Notes under the pieces: generated by a model
Seen by the model: only the letters and a program-made list of their open reading frames with translations
The model's database searches: none
Told to the model about the DNA's origin: nothing
Source of the DNA: Porphyridium purpureum
Lineage: Eukaryota; Rhodophyta; Bangiophyceae; Porphyridiales; Porphyridiaceae
Reading direction: 5' to 3'
Assembly (NCBI GenBank): GCA_008690995.1
Contig: VRMN01000032.1
Span: 1-46,590 of the forward strand
DNA length: 46,590 nucleotides
Program-made: the position numbers and the translations under genes
Shown: piece after piece, positions 1 through 11,300 of the stretch
Layout: each line of letters begins with the position of its first letter
Numbering within the stretch: position 1 is the first letter of the stretch

Positions 1-3000
1 CGCACAGTGTCGCAGACTCGGCAGACGGTCGCGCCACACGTCGGTCCGCACGACGACCGCGCCAGCGTGCGGGGCCTGCCGCACACATAGCGGTCAGGGA
101 TGCCGTGCTTGGCCACAGCGCATCTGTTCGCAGCTCTGCTCGCATGCTCCGTCCGGCGGGCTTTGACATTTCGCGACGCAGCGTGGCTCGGATGGCGCAG
201 CTCGAAGCGCCGCACGCATGTCCGGCCGCCGAGTGCATGCGACGCTACCAGAGTGCGGCTCAGCTGGGCAAGCACTGGCGTGCGGCACATCCGACGGAGC
301 CAGCGAGTGCCGAGCTTCTGTCCAGCCTGCACTTGAGGCGAAACGCGTGCGGATGGGCGGTGCGCGACGTGCAGCCCCAAGACGCGTGCCAGTGTCCAGC
401 GTGCCGAGCGCTGTGGAACGCGTGCCCTGTGGCAGGCTGTGAGGCATCGTGGTCCGAGCCAGCTGGGCTGCTGCGGCACTTGGCGGGCAGTAATCACTCG
501 GCTGAAACACTTGCCGCAGTGCCACCGGACGCGCTCAGAGCGGTTGGGCTGGCACGCCGGGCGTGCGGCGCGATGTGCCTGCTGCCTGCGCTGTCTGTGC
601 GCCACCAGCGCAGTCGATGCCGGGATCCTGCGCGTTGTGCCGAGGCATTTGAAGGGCACGGCGGTCGCGCAGTCTGCACAGCGAGCGGGCGCAAGCGGAG
701 CATGCGACGACACTCGCAGTGGCTCCGACACGGCCGCAGACACGCATGTGTCGACGGCGCGTCACGCCGCTGCGCATCCGCCGTCGCCGCTGCTCGACGC
801 CCCCATACTCACCATTCTTCAAACGGTAGATTGGGTGCTGGGGCTGCGCGTGCGCACGTGGAAGCGCGTACCGGCAAAGTTTGCGCCGGACGTTGCGCTC
901 GAGTTCAGCAGCATGCTCACGGAGCTGGCCGAAGCCGCGTCCGAGGCCGCACAAGTCCGCGCGCTCGGAAAGCTGTGGGTGTTTCCGACTTTGGTGCTGT
1001 GCCTGCCCATGGAGCGCCAGAGCACGCGCGCGCGGGCAAGATACCTGGCGACGCGGCTCAAGATGTGGCGCTCCGATGCGCTCGAGCCACTGCTCGACTC
1101 GGTGCCTGTGGTGGACGGTCAACACCTCAGACCCATACCACCAGAGGCCGTGGAGCACCGCATCGTGCAGCATGTGCGCGCCAACCACATTGGCGCCGCG
1201 GCGCGACTGGTCGAGTCGGCGGGTGTGCACGACGTCACGGACTCGGTGCTGGCGCGCTTGCGCGAGCTGCATCCAGAGGCAGGGGCTCGCAGCGGCAGCC
1301 ACGACGCAGCGCTCGTCGCACCAGTCGAGTCGGTCAGTATCGACCAGCTGCAGTGCATGCGCGTGCCGTGGGACGCGCAGGCGGTGCGCAAGTCCATTCT
1401 GGCCATTCCGCACACCAGCGGGTGCGGACCGTCGCGGTGGTCCATAGGCGTGCTGCAGCAGGTCATCCGCACGCCCGTGGCGGGTGACACGGCGCTCGGG
1501 GCCGTGGCTCTCGCGTTCAAGCGCATCGCCAGTGTTGGTCTGCATCCGCAAGCTGGCGCGCTGTGGAGCCACGCACGCCTCATCCCGCTCAAGAAGAAGG
1601 ACGGCGGCGTCCGACCGATTGCAGTGGGCGAGCTGCTGCGGCGCGTGCTGGGCAAGCTGGTGCTGGCACACCTGGGCAGCGACGCAGCCGAGTCGCTCCG
1701 GCCCGACCAGTACGGCGTGGGACGCCCGGCCGGGCTCGAAGGCGCGGTGCTGGGGACGCGCCTTGCCGCGATGCAGAGTCCAGGCACAGCCGTGCTGCTC
1801 GTCGACATTGCGAACGCGTTCAACTGCGTCGACCGGCCCACGCTGATGCGCATCGTGCAGGGCCGTTTCCCCGCGCTGTGGCCGCTGGTGCGCTCAACGT
1901 ACGCGCATCCGGCTCCGCTGCGAGTGGGCGCCCATGTGCTGGCCAGCGCGTGCGGCGTGCAGCAGGGCGACCCGCTGGGGCCCTTGCTGTTCTCGCTGGT
2001 GCTGCACAAGGTGCTGGCAGACACCGAGTCGCCGGGCTTGTCGTCGTTCTGGTACTTGGACGACGGCAGCATTGTGGGGCCGCTCGCGCAGCTGGAAGGC
2101 TTCCTGGACGCCTTTTCGAGCGACGCGGCCGTGCACGGCATGTGCGTGAACCGCACCAAGACGCAGCTGGTACTGCCTCCCGGAATGCACACGGCAGTCG
2201 TGCCCGCGGGACTCGCCGACCTGCCGCGTCTGGCGTGGGACCAAGCGCAGCTGCTCGGTGTGCCGCTCGACTTTACCGGCAGTGGCGAGTCGCTCGTGCC
2301 GATCACCAACGCGAGCGCGCAGGTGCTCCAGCTGGCGGAGCAGGTGGCCAAGCTCAGCCACCCCGAAGAGGCGTTCTACCTCCTGCGGGGCAGCGTCGGG
2401 CCAAAGCGCCTGATGCACCTGGCGCGCACCATGCCTCCGCCCGTCGTGACTCGCATCTTTGCCGAGTTTGACCGCGCGTGGCGCAGCATTGTCGCGCGCG
2501 CGCTGGGTGTGATGGCACACGAGGTCGGCGAGCCGTGCAAGGCCGAGTGGCGGCTGCCGTGCTCGCTTGGCGGCTTGGGACTGACCGCAGTGGCAGACAT
2601 TGCGCCGTTTGCGTTTGCCGCCGGCAGTCGTGCTGCCGCGCGCGTGGTGGACAACCCGCCCGCACGCGTGTACCCTCCGTCGCTCGCGCAGTGGTGGCGA
2701 AGGTTTGACGGAGACGCACACGCCGTGGCGCAGTGGCGCCTGGAGCCAGACGAAGATGTGGAAGCCCTGCTGGACTCGCAGGCACGTGGGAGCCGTCGCT
2801 TTTATCGACAATGGTGCTCAGATTGGTCCCACGCGCCGGCCCCGTCCGACCCAGACTTTCACCGACGTCGCAGCGTCAGCTCGCCGCACGCGCTGGCGTG
2901 GCTCGGGATGCCGTCTGCCACGCAGCTGGCCGGCACGCACGGAAGCGCGCCGCTGAGTGCAGCTGCATGGCGCGTGGCTGTGCGACACATGCTGGCCTGT

Positions 3001-3758
3001 CGTGAGCCACGCAGCGCGGCGTCCGTGTCCGGCGCTATCGGGCAGCTCGGATGCCGTCTGCGGGCCGCGCTGACCAGCACGGTCACCACGCGCTCGCGCC
3101 ATCTCGGCCGTCGCGGTAATGGTCGGCATCGCACTGGTGGTCGACGCCGTGGTTGCCTTTGCGCGCCGCTGGCTTGCCGGTGGAGCGCGAGGTGCGCCTT
3201 CCCGGCGCGGCGGCAGACTTGCGCTGGCCGGGCGACCTGCGCGGGACAGCACGTGGGTCGATGTGGCGGTGGTGGTGCCCGACCGCACCGGCACCAGGCG
3301 GTCCGACGGAGCGGCACTGGCGGCAGCGGCGCGTCGCAAGCAGGCCTCCTTCCAGGCTGCTGCGCGCACCGGCGACGCTGCTGGCGTGTCGTTCCAGGCG
3401 GTCATTCTGGACACGTACGGCCGGCGCGAACAGTGCGGAGCCGCGTTTCTGGAGACTCTGGTGGCGGCGTACATGCGGCACCGTGGAGTCAGCAAGATGC
3501 TGGCGAGCACGGCGCTCCACCGGTCGCTGTCGCTCGCGGTGTACCGCTCGGTGGCGGCGGCGGTGCTTCTACGGCACCCGGGCCCGACTCTGCCAGTTGC
3601 CTCGCAGCACTGGCTGGAGACGGGCAGGCGCCTCTTTGTAGGCGAGGTACTCTCGGAATCGGAAGCAGAGTCGCACTGACTTTGCTGATACATAGGTACA
3701 GAGCTTAGGCCCTTTAGATTTATAATGTAAAACGATTTCAGAGTAACCCTAGAGTAAC
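1..3758 (+). mobile_element. Non-LTR retrotransposon family A, copy A1 (RLE type), 5' end outside window
   Basis: This is an R2/NeSL-like non-LTR element that would insert by target-primed reverse transcription. In order it shows two N-terminal C2H2-type fingers (about 210-500), a reverse transcriptase (about 1380-2200) and an RLE-type C-terminus (about 3010-3670). A short 3' UTR ends in the tail motif AGAGTAACCCT followed by a partial second unit. The first 140 bases probably belong to a preceding ORF1, so the element starts upstream of the window. It is about 65% GC, clearly richer than the AT-rich spacer at 5.4-6.4 kb. Copy A2 follows it directly in the same orientation. The coding region is frame-shifted, so the copy is probably inactive. 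Confidence 0.85.
144..3679 (+). pseudogene. Reverse transcriptase/RLE endonuclease ORF2 of element A1, frame-shifted
   Basis: This ORF would encode the polymerase and nuclease of the retrotransposon. The N-terminal fingers read in frame 3 (CPAAEC...HWRAAH near 220; CPVAGC...HLAGSNH near 425) from an ATG at 144. The reverse transcriptase reads in frame 1: FPTLVLCLP near 980, HARLIPLKKKDGGVRPIAVG near 1570, motif A DIANAFN near 1805, motif B GVQQGDPLGP near 1960, catalytic YLDDG near 2053 and motif E LLGVPL near 2255. The RLE domain reads in frame 2 (WVDVAVVVPD near 3255) and ends in ESEAESH before TGA at 3677. One shift lies between about 640 and 790 and at least one more near 3050-3120. The long frame-1 reading past about 3050 is therefore not real protein. 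Alignment to ORF2 of element B supports every boundary. Confidence 0.85.
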
Positions 3759-4713
3759 GCTTTATCGACAATTGTGCTCAGATTGGTCCCACGCGCCGGC
3801 CCTGTCCGACCAGACTTTCACCGACGTCGCAGCGTCAGCTCGCCGCACGCGCTGGCGTGGTTTCGATGCCGTCTGCCACGCAGCTGGCCGGCACGCACGG
3901 AAGTGCGCCGCTGAGTGCAGATGCATGGCGCGTGGCCGTGCGGCACATGCTGGCCCGTCCGTGAGCCACGCAGCGCGGCGTCCGTGTCCGGCGCTATCGG
4001 GCAGCTCGGATGCCGTCTGCGGGGCCGAGCTGGACCAGCACGGTCACCACCGCGCTCGCGCCATCTCGGCCGTCGCGGTACGGTCGGCACGCGCTGGTGG
4101 TCGACGCCGTGGCAGCATTTGCGCGCGCTGGGTTGCCGGTGGAGCGCGAGGTGCGCCTTCCCGGCGCGGCTGACTTGCGCCGGCCGGGCGACCTGCGCGT
4201 GGACAGCACGTGGTCGATGTGCGGTGGTGGTGCCCGACCGCACCGGCACCAGGCGGTCCGACGGAGCGGCACTCGCGGCAGCGGCGCGTCGCAAGCAGGC
4301 CTCCTTCCAGGCTGCTGCGCGCACTGGCGACGCTGCTGGCGTGTCGTTCCAGGCGGTCATTCTGGACACGTACGGCCGGCGCGAACAGTGTGGAGCCGCG
4401 TTTCTGGAGACTCTGGTGGCGGCGTACATGCGGCACCGTGGAGTAAGCCAGATGCTGGCAAGCACGGCGCTCCACCGGTCGCTGTCGCTCGCGGTATACC
4501 GCTCGGTGGCGGCGGCGGTGCTTCTACGGCACCCGGGCCCGACTCTGTCAGTTGCCTCGCAGCACTGGCTGGAGACGGGCAGGCGCCTCTTTGTAGGCGA
4601 GGTACTCTCGGAATCGGAAGCAGAGTCGCACTGACTTTGCTGATACATAGGTAAGTACTTAGGCCCTCTAGATTTATAATGTAAAACGATTTCAGAGTAA
4701 CCCTAGAGTAACC
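3759..4713 (+). mobile_element. Family A retrotransposon, 5'-truncated copy A2 joined to the tail of A1
   Basis: The sequence repeats A1 from about 2801 (TTTATCGACA) to its 3' tail, with many small differences and indels. It begins directly after A1's AGAGTAACCCT-AGAGTAAC tail and ends with the same tail at about 4691-4713. Only the C-terminal RLE part is present, ending ESEAESH and TGA at 4632-4634, and its frame is broken more than once. Such 5' truncation is typical of incomplete target-primed reverse transcription. The exact head-to-tail join suggests insertion at the end of the older copy. Confidence 0.85.
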
Positions 4714-5773
4714 TCCATCATGACAGCACACAAGCTTCTTCGATTTCACCTTTCCATACATTCGCGCTGCCACTTGCACAGCCACAATACGATCCAACGG
4801 CGCTTGGCACACTGCGTGATCGCGATCCAGAACGACACGCTCAACATGGTGCATTGGCATGCCACGCAGGGCATGCCGCTTGGTTCGGACTCAATGCATC
4901 ACCGACGCTATCAGCCGAACCGCGCGGACTTGAGCCACAGCCACGACACGAGATTCGATACCGTTCCCATCCTGCAAAGCGCTGCCGGACATCCGCGGCC
5001 CTGGTCCTCGCCGCGGCTACGAGATCAACGCGCGTGCATTCGTCTTCCGAGAGCTTCTGCGGCAAGTAGCGGAGTCACTGAAGCGCAAGGCGAACACGCG
5101 CACATGCGGGCGCTTTGCGTCGCTTGTGCCTCTTGTCGACTAACCCCAGCTCATCTCCGGCTGTCCCTAGCCCATCGCTCCCAGCCATTTCCCACCTCAC
5201 TCCCTGTCGTCCGTCCGAAACTATCTTCCCGCCGCCCGCGCCCCACCGCGCTCCACCGCCCGACTGCGCCCGCGCCCGCGCCTGCGCTGCGCCCGCGCCC
5301 GCGCCCGCCCAACCTCGCCCCATCATTCGCGCCCCTCGTCTCTCGCCCCACGCCGGCGCCACTCTTCGCTCCCTCGCCGGCCGCACAACCCGCCAATCGC
5401 TCAATGCGCACGGCGTCCTCAGGTCGACTTGAGCCCGCACTTCATCATATTTCAATGCCAATTTTCTATGCTCATGCATACTAACAAAATGCTACTGTTT
5501 TACTATGCTTCTTCACAACCAACATGGGATGCCCATGTAATGCATGACCATCAATTATTTTGGGTTCGTTCTTCTATGCTCGATTTCTCATACTAACACA
5601 CTGGCATTTACCTATGAAAAAGCCAACTTTGGACACCAACCTCCAAGTATTTTCATATGACAACGATATCTTTTTACTATACACATCGTAATTTTGGACT
5701 TTGGACGATCTGGTCTACTTGTTTTTACACATGTATAACCATGTACTATAGTCCAACGCAACTGTACTGTAGC
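4714..5773. other. Gene-free spacer with C-rich low-complexity DNA and TTCTATGCT-type motifs
   Basis: No supported gene. A + strand frame at 4720-5484 has no domain and runs through low-complexity DNA, so I do not call it. About 5230-5345 is a C-rich stretch built on CGCCCG. From about 5440 the DNA becomes AT-rich and repeats a loose motif (TTCTATGCTCATGCATACTAAC-like, near 5465, 5560 and 6005) and ATGGGATG...AATGCAT (near 5524 and 6066). These look like remnants of an old non-coding repeat. Confidence 0.5.
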
Positions 5774-5841
5774 CCGAAGCAACTGTACTATGGTATGGCC
5801 GAACCGCAGGGCCCACCCTACCTGAAAAACGCCTCTAACCC
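5774..5841 (+). repeat. 68-bp dispersed repeat, copy 1 (identical to 22741-22808)
   Basis: These 68 bases, beginning CCGAAGCAACTGTACTATGG and ending GCCTCTAACCC, match 22741-22808 base for base. Weaker similarity extends about 40 bases to the left, where a 21-bp unit (TACTATAGTCC..GCAACTG) is repeated in tandem. No coding potential is seen. It may be the end of a non-autonomous element. A (CGCCCGC)-type low-complexity run follows at about 5844-5925. Confidence 0.8.
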
Positions 5842-6394
5842 CAGCCCGCCGCGCCCGCCCGCGCCCGCCGCGCCCGCCCGCCCGCGCGCCCACCGCGCTC
5901 GCCCGCGCCCGCCCGCGCTCGACAACCATCCGGATCCAACCTTCTTCCCCTTCGCGTCGACCTCCCCTCCTTCGCCGCCGGCATGATCATAATTATAGCC
6001 TATCCTTCTATGCTTATTTAAATCATCAAACAGTGTCATTCTCATATAGTCCCGTGTCCTTCACATGGGATGACGCTGCAATGCATTACAATTTGTGATG
6101 TCTATGCAATACAAATTACTTTGCTGAGGATGACATTGAAATGGGCACAAAGCCTCTAAATACGTGCGTTTGAATAGTAAAATCAGCTCTAGTAAAGTAA
6201 TTTTTTTTCATAGTAACCGAATTTCATTTAGCAAAACGCACCTGTTTTGCGGACGCGCTTACATTAACTTTAGGGTTCCGCAGCGTACCCCCACAACAGC
6301 GGCATTCCATAGTAAAGTAACCTTGTTTTATGATTTTAAGTCACGTTACCCTACCGTTCAAGGCTAAAATTTCTCGCTGCAGGTATTTTTCGCC
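5842..6394. other. Spacer: GC-rich low-complexity run, then AT-rich DNA before element B1
   Basis: Bases 5844-5925 are a CCCGC-type low-complexity run. From about 5975 to 6390 the DNA is AT-rich, with no supported gene. AGTAAAGTAA occurs near 6190 and TAGTAAAGTAACCTT near 6310. The last part may hold the 5' UTR of element B1, but no boundary is visible. Confidence 0.4.
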
Positions 6395-6401
6395 TATATA
6401 A
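6395..6401 (+). promoter_or_regulatory. Possible TATA box for element B1
   Basis: TATATAA lies 48 bases upstream of the ORF1 ATG at 6449. Non-LTR elements often use internal promoters or read-through, so this may instead belong to the insertion site. Confidence 0.3.
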
Positions 6402-6448
6402 CCGACGCGGAGGTGAGGTCGCTGGCCCGGGCGTCCGGCGACGACTTC

Positions 6449-8398
6449 ATGGTGCAAGGGATCCTGGGTCTTGCCCGCGCTCGAGCAGACGAGCTGATGC
6501 GTTCGTGGGGCCCCGCGCGCCCGCACGACGCGAAGACTGTGGCGCCGCCATTTCTTGGGTGCACCGATGCCGCTGCAGTGGAGATCGGCAGTGTGGCACG
6601 CGCGGCTGGCGGCATCCCCGCAGCGCTTCCCTCCGTCTCAGTGCCATCGGGCTCATTGTCGTGGGCGGCACGAGTCGCTCAAGCGGGGCCAGTCCCTGCG
6701 ACCGGCCAGGGTGATGGGCACATGGGCCGCACACTCACAGGCCGGGCACCTGTAGCAGCGCTTGCACAAACCCCGCGGGCCAGCAACCTCAAGGCTGCGT
6801 CTGGCAGCCGTGACGGCGCTGGATGGACCCAGACTGCACTGGGGATGCAGTCGTTCGAGTGGATTGTCCTGACAAGCTGCCACACCTCGGCAGAGCCGCG
6901 CTCCGTGCGCAAAGGCATCCGGGCGCTGGTGGCTTCGAGCTCTCCGCGCCGGCAGGTGGAGGGCAAACTTCCAGTGGAGGTCCTGTCGTTGCCGGGCGCG
7001 CCGTCTCCATCCTTCCTGGTGCTGGTGCCGGTCGGGTACGCCGAGGTGCTGGTGGACATGCTGCCGAGAGTGAGGGCAGTACATGTGAACACCATCCCGT
7101 TCTGGAACGGGACAACCCGCACGGCCGCGCTTATGCAGCGCCTTGGCGTAGACGTGGCCCGCTGGGGCCAGAGTCTGTCGGAGAAGGCCCGCACGGCTCT
7201 CGTACGTGACGCCCATACGCACACGGACCGCGTGGGTGCGCTGGACGCCCGCTCTTTCAAGAGCAAGCAGGCTGTGCTGGGACTTCTCCACCGCCTGCGC
7301 AAGACCCTGGAGCGCACGACGCCTGGGCCACCAGCTGCAAAGGTTCGCGCCACCACGTCGGGTAGCGCCGCACGTCCAGCCGAGTTGGTGCCAGAAACAC
7401 ACGTGCCCCTTCAGCCTGGGGCGAGTGTGGCTGAACCACCGCCGGTATCACCAGGCACCGCGAGTACTATGACCGACCGTGAGGCATGCGGACTGCCGGT
7501 GGATATGGGTGACAATGAAAGCCCAGCGGCGACCACGTCGGGTCACTCCGACGAGGAGAGCTCGACCAGCTCCGTCGCATTCTGCTCGGACTCGTCTATG
7601 CCGCTCTGTCCTGACAGTCCTCCGGGACCGGCCTCACAGTTCGTCGCAGGACCTTGCGCAGTGGTGCGCACGCCAGAGCGCTCACCGGCAGCAAAGCACG
7701 GTGCACCAGAGAAAAGCTCCCCGGAGCACAACCCGAAGCGACCTTCGGGGGCTCTCCGTGACGGGACACCCCGGGCGTCTCGCGCGCTTTTCGTGCAGCC
7801 AGCGGCGGGTACGGATTCGCAGCAGCAGACACCACCTGGACCAGACGGGCAGGTCGGGCCCGACGTCGACGCCCCGCAGGCCGCGCTTGCAGCCGAAGCT
7901 CCGCCGCATCCAGACGCGCGGCTGGTGGCCGACTACAGCGGCACCGCACCGGCAGGGAGCTTGGCCAGCTTGCCTGGAGCAGCACACTCGGATGCTCCTG
8001 ACGCGTTTGTTGGTGACCCGACACGCACAGACCAGGCTCTTCGCTGTCCCGCTGCGGATTGTGCAGCAGGCACGAGCAGCCACACCGTGCACGCCACCAC
8101 CGAGGCACTTGTTGCGCACATGAATGACGCCCACGCGGCTGCGGGCGCATTTCTTGATCGCGCGCGCCTGGCGCAGGCGGGCATCGGGGCGTACCCGTGC
8201 GGTCGCGTGTTCAAGCTGGGCACGTCCAGCAAGGCCCTCAGCATGCACCGCAGTCGGTGCGAGGGGGTCAGTGCGGGCTGCCCCCGTGTGGATGACGCCA
8301 TTTGGGGCGCATTCATCCAGGCCACGGCGCCAGCGCGCACGAGCCAGTCGCCGTCATCTGCACAGCCCTCCGGGGCTCATGAATACCATGATGAGTAA
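6449..8398 (+). CDS. ORF1 protein of element B1, C2H2 finger near C-terminus
   Basis: This is probably the RNA-binding, gag-like protein of the retrotransposon. The first ATG in the open frame is at 6449; the frame runs back to a GTG at 6413. About 649 residues. A globular segment of about 190 residues (starting EWIVLTSCHT, with SFLVLVPVGYAEVLVDMLPR and HVNTIPFWNG) is followed by a long Ser/Pro/acidic region with no predicted fold. Near the C-terminus a C2H2-like finger reads CPAADC...HMNDAH, then a second Cys/His patch (CGRVF...MHRSRC). I recognise no named family for the globular part. The TAA stop at 8396-8398 overlaps the ORF2 start in the string ATGATGAGTAA. Confidence 0.75.
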   Translation: MVQGILGLARARADELMRSWGPARPHDAKTVAPPFLGCTDAAAVEIGSVARAAGGIPAALPSVSVPSGSLSWAARVAQAGPVPATGQGDGHMGRTLTGRAPVAALAQTPRASNLKAASGSRDGAGWTQTALGMQSFEWIVLTSCHTSAEPRSVRKGIRALVASSSPRRQVEGKLPVEVLSLPGAPSPSFLVLVPVGYAEVLVDMLPRVRAVHVNTIPFWNGTTRTAALMQRLGVDVARWGQSLSEKARTALVRDAHTHTDRVGALDARSFKSKQAVLGLLHRLRKTLERTTPGPPAAKVRATTSGSAARPAELVPETHVPLQPGASVAEPPPVSPGTASTMTDREACGLPVDMGDNESPAATTSGHSDEESSTSSVAFCSDSSMPLCPDSPPGPASQFVAGPCAVVRTPERSPAAKHGAPEKSSPEHNPKRPSGALRDGTPRASRALFVQPAAGTDSQQQTPPGPDGQVGPDVDAPQAALAAEAPPHPDARLVADYSGTAPAGSLASLPGAAHSDAPDAFVGDPTRTDQALRCPAADCAAGTSSHTVHATTEALVAHMNDAHAAAGAFLDRARLAQAGIGAYPCGRVFKLGTSSKALSMHRSRCEGVSAGCPRVDDAIWGAFIQATAPARTSQSPSSAQPSGAHEYHDE

Positions 8399-11300
8399 GG
8401 ATACGTTTGTACCCACTCTCGGGGATGCCCCGAACCGGCAAGCAGCCGGTCGGGCAGGGTCCGAGTCGGACTCTGACTGGGCGGCCTGGGACACTCCAGA
8501 TGCCGGCGGGGACGTCGGTGTACGCACCGAGCATGCCGCAGTCTCACTCCGACAACGGGGCAGTCTGACTTCTGTGCGCGAGACTGGCGCCGAACGGACA
8601 TCCTCCGCGTCCAATGACGCGCCAAGTCGGCCCGCTCCGAGCACGGGCAATGAAACCATCATGGCGCCGGGACTCCGGCGACGGCGTCCGACGCTTTCCC
8701 GTGCACCGATCCTGGGCGATACAGAGTCGCCCACCGACAGCTCCTACTCGACCTCCGACTCTGGGGATGACTGGCTGCCCCAGCGTGAGCGAGCAGGCCA
8801 GCCATCAGATGACCACGGACAGCGGCCGCAGAGTCGCGGCGGCCTAGCACGGCCCCGGACACCGCAATATCCGTGCCCGGAGCCGCGTTGCCCGTTTGCG
8901 AGCAGCTCCATGGCCCACGTCGGCCGCCACTGGGGGCGCGAGCATCCCACGATCATGCCACCGGCGGACGTGTGGGGCGCGCTGGAACTGCGCAGAAACA
9001 AATGCGGGCTGGCGGTGCCACGAACCCAGGCTGACTCGGCATGTCAGTGCGGACCATGTACGACCGCGAAGCCCAAGTGCCCAGTCTGTGACACTCGCCT
9101 CGACCTTCGGTCCTCGCAGGTGCGCCACTTCTCGCGCCACTCTGCAGCGCAGGTCCGCGCCGTCCCGCCCGCGGTTCTGCGCACGCTGGGCGTTGGCCAG
9201 CGAGCGTGCGGCAAGATTTGCGAGGTCAACTCGCTGAACCACCCGCATGCCATCTCGCGATGCCTGGACCCAGTGCTTTGTGGCTCGGGCCTCACCCATG
9301 CCCAGACGCTGGCCGTCCGGCGCAACCGCGCAGCAGATGACCTGACTGGGCTCGACGACGTGTTTGCGCAACTCCGCAACTCTCCCTCGGAGTTCTTCGG
9401 TGCCGCCTCCACCCATACACTCGTCCGTTTTGTCGATGCGGTTTTGGCAATGCAGGTCAGAACATGGAAGCGGGTGCCGCAGCGGCTCAGTGCCACGGTG
9501 GCGCTCGAGCTCGCAGCCATGCTGGAGGACTTGGCGCGGGCGCCGTCGGAACTGGAGCAAGTGCGCGCTCTGAGCCGGCTGTGGACGTTCCCGACATTGG
9601 TTCTGTGCCTGCCGCCCGGGCGACAGCCGTCCCGCGCACGAGCGGCCTTCTTGGTGGACCGACTCCACAAGTGGCGCGCGGACAGCATCACTGAGCTTGT
9701 TTCGGCCGTCCCGGTAGACGCTGCTTTGCCAACGGGTACGCTGACTCCAGACCTGCTCGCAAAGCAGGTTCAGAAGCACATGCGCGCGCACCACATTGGG
9801 GCTGCCGCGCGTCTTCTCGAGTCCAGCGGCATTCATCAGGTCACTGATGACGTGCTTGCCAAGCTGCGCGCGCTGCATCCGTCAGCCGCCGACACCAGCT
9901 CACTGCGCCACGATGCGCACGGGCCTGGTCAAGACTCCGCATCCGCAGCTGACGTTCCTTGGGAGGGCGACGACATTCGTCAGCTCATCCTCGCCATTCC
10001 CCACACCAGCGGGAGCGGTCCGTCCCGCTGGTCGGCAAGTCTGCTGCACCAAGTGCTTCAGACCGAGGTGGCCGGCTCCAAGGTCCAAGTGGCTCTGCTG
10101 CGAGTGTCGCAGGCGCTCGTTCGTCGTGGCTTCGAGGGCCAGGCCGGAGCGCTCTGGAACCACGCCCGCCTTATTCCTTTGCGCAAGAAGGATGGCGGCG
10201 TGCGACCCATCGCGGTGGGTGAGGTGCTTCGTCGCGCGCTCGGCAAGCTTGCGCTCCGCTGCCTCGGCCAAGCTGCCGTGGACAGCCTGCTTCCGCTGCA
10301 GTTCGGCGTAGGCCGCAAGTCGGGCCTGGAGGCCGCCATCATGGGTACTCGCATGGCCGTGCTCGAGCCAACGCAGTCCGAGCCCGTAGCGGCCCTGAAA
10401 ATTGACCTGGCGAACGCTTTCAACACGGTCAGTCGCCACACGCTGCTTCGCTTGGTGCACGCGCGCTTTCCCGAGTTGTGGCCGCTGGTGCGGTCAACTT
10501 ACTCAACACCTTCTCCTCTTCGGCTCGGGACCCAAATGCTGTACAGCGCTCGGGGCGTGCAGCAAGGGGACCCGCTTGGCCCGCTCTTGTTTTCGTTGGT
10601 CCTGCAAAACGTCTTGGCCCAGTTCTCGGCGCCGCAGGTGCACCAAGTATGGTACTTGGACGACGGCTGTGTCGTCGGCACGCCAGCGCACTTGGCTGCA
10701 TTCCTTCTGGCCTTCGAGCACGACGCGCAGGCCCATGGCCTGGCGATCAATCGCGCAAAGACCGAGTTTATCTTGACGGGCACGATGACGCGCAGCGATG
10801 TGCCGGACGGCCTGCAAGACTTGCTCGTCACTTCGTGGTCCGAGGCGGAGCTTCTCGGTGTGCCCCTGGACGCGACCGGTGCAGGCCGTGCACTGGCGCC
10901 CATCGCGCGTCTCTCTCGCAAGGTCCTCGACCTGGCTCGCACCGTGTCCGAGTTGCCGTGCTCCGAAGAGGCGTTTCACCTCCTCCGCGGCAGCGTGGGC
11001 CCGCGCCGCCTCGCGCACCTGACGCGCACCATGCCGGCCGATGTGATCCGTGCGGAGCTCGCTTCCTTTGACGAAGGCTGGCGGCACTGCGTCGCACGCA
11101 CAGTCGGGACTGCGCCGGCGGACTGCCTCGACGGCACCGACGTCCGACCCGAGTGGCGCTTGCCCTTGTCAATGGGGGGCCTCGGCCTGACCGCGCTCAC
11201 CGACGTTGCTCCGTTCGCGTTCGCGGCAGGCAGCCGTGCAGCCGCGCGTGCCTTGGACCAGGTACCCGATGATGTGGTGCCACCCACTTTGGTGCGCTGG

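Noticed and set aside
3050-3708. The long frame-1 extension of the A1 reverse transcriptase
   Set aside because: Past about 3050 it is Arg/Gly-rich and matches nothing, while frame 2 gives the real RLE domain seen in B1 and A2.
3736-3758. TAACCCT units as a telomere
   Set aside because: Only one or two units occur at each place and always at retrotransposon tails, so this is not a telomeric array.
4720-5484. A 254-codon + strand open frame
   Set aside because: It runs through C-rich low-complexity DNA, has no domain, and an opposite-strand frame is equally long.
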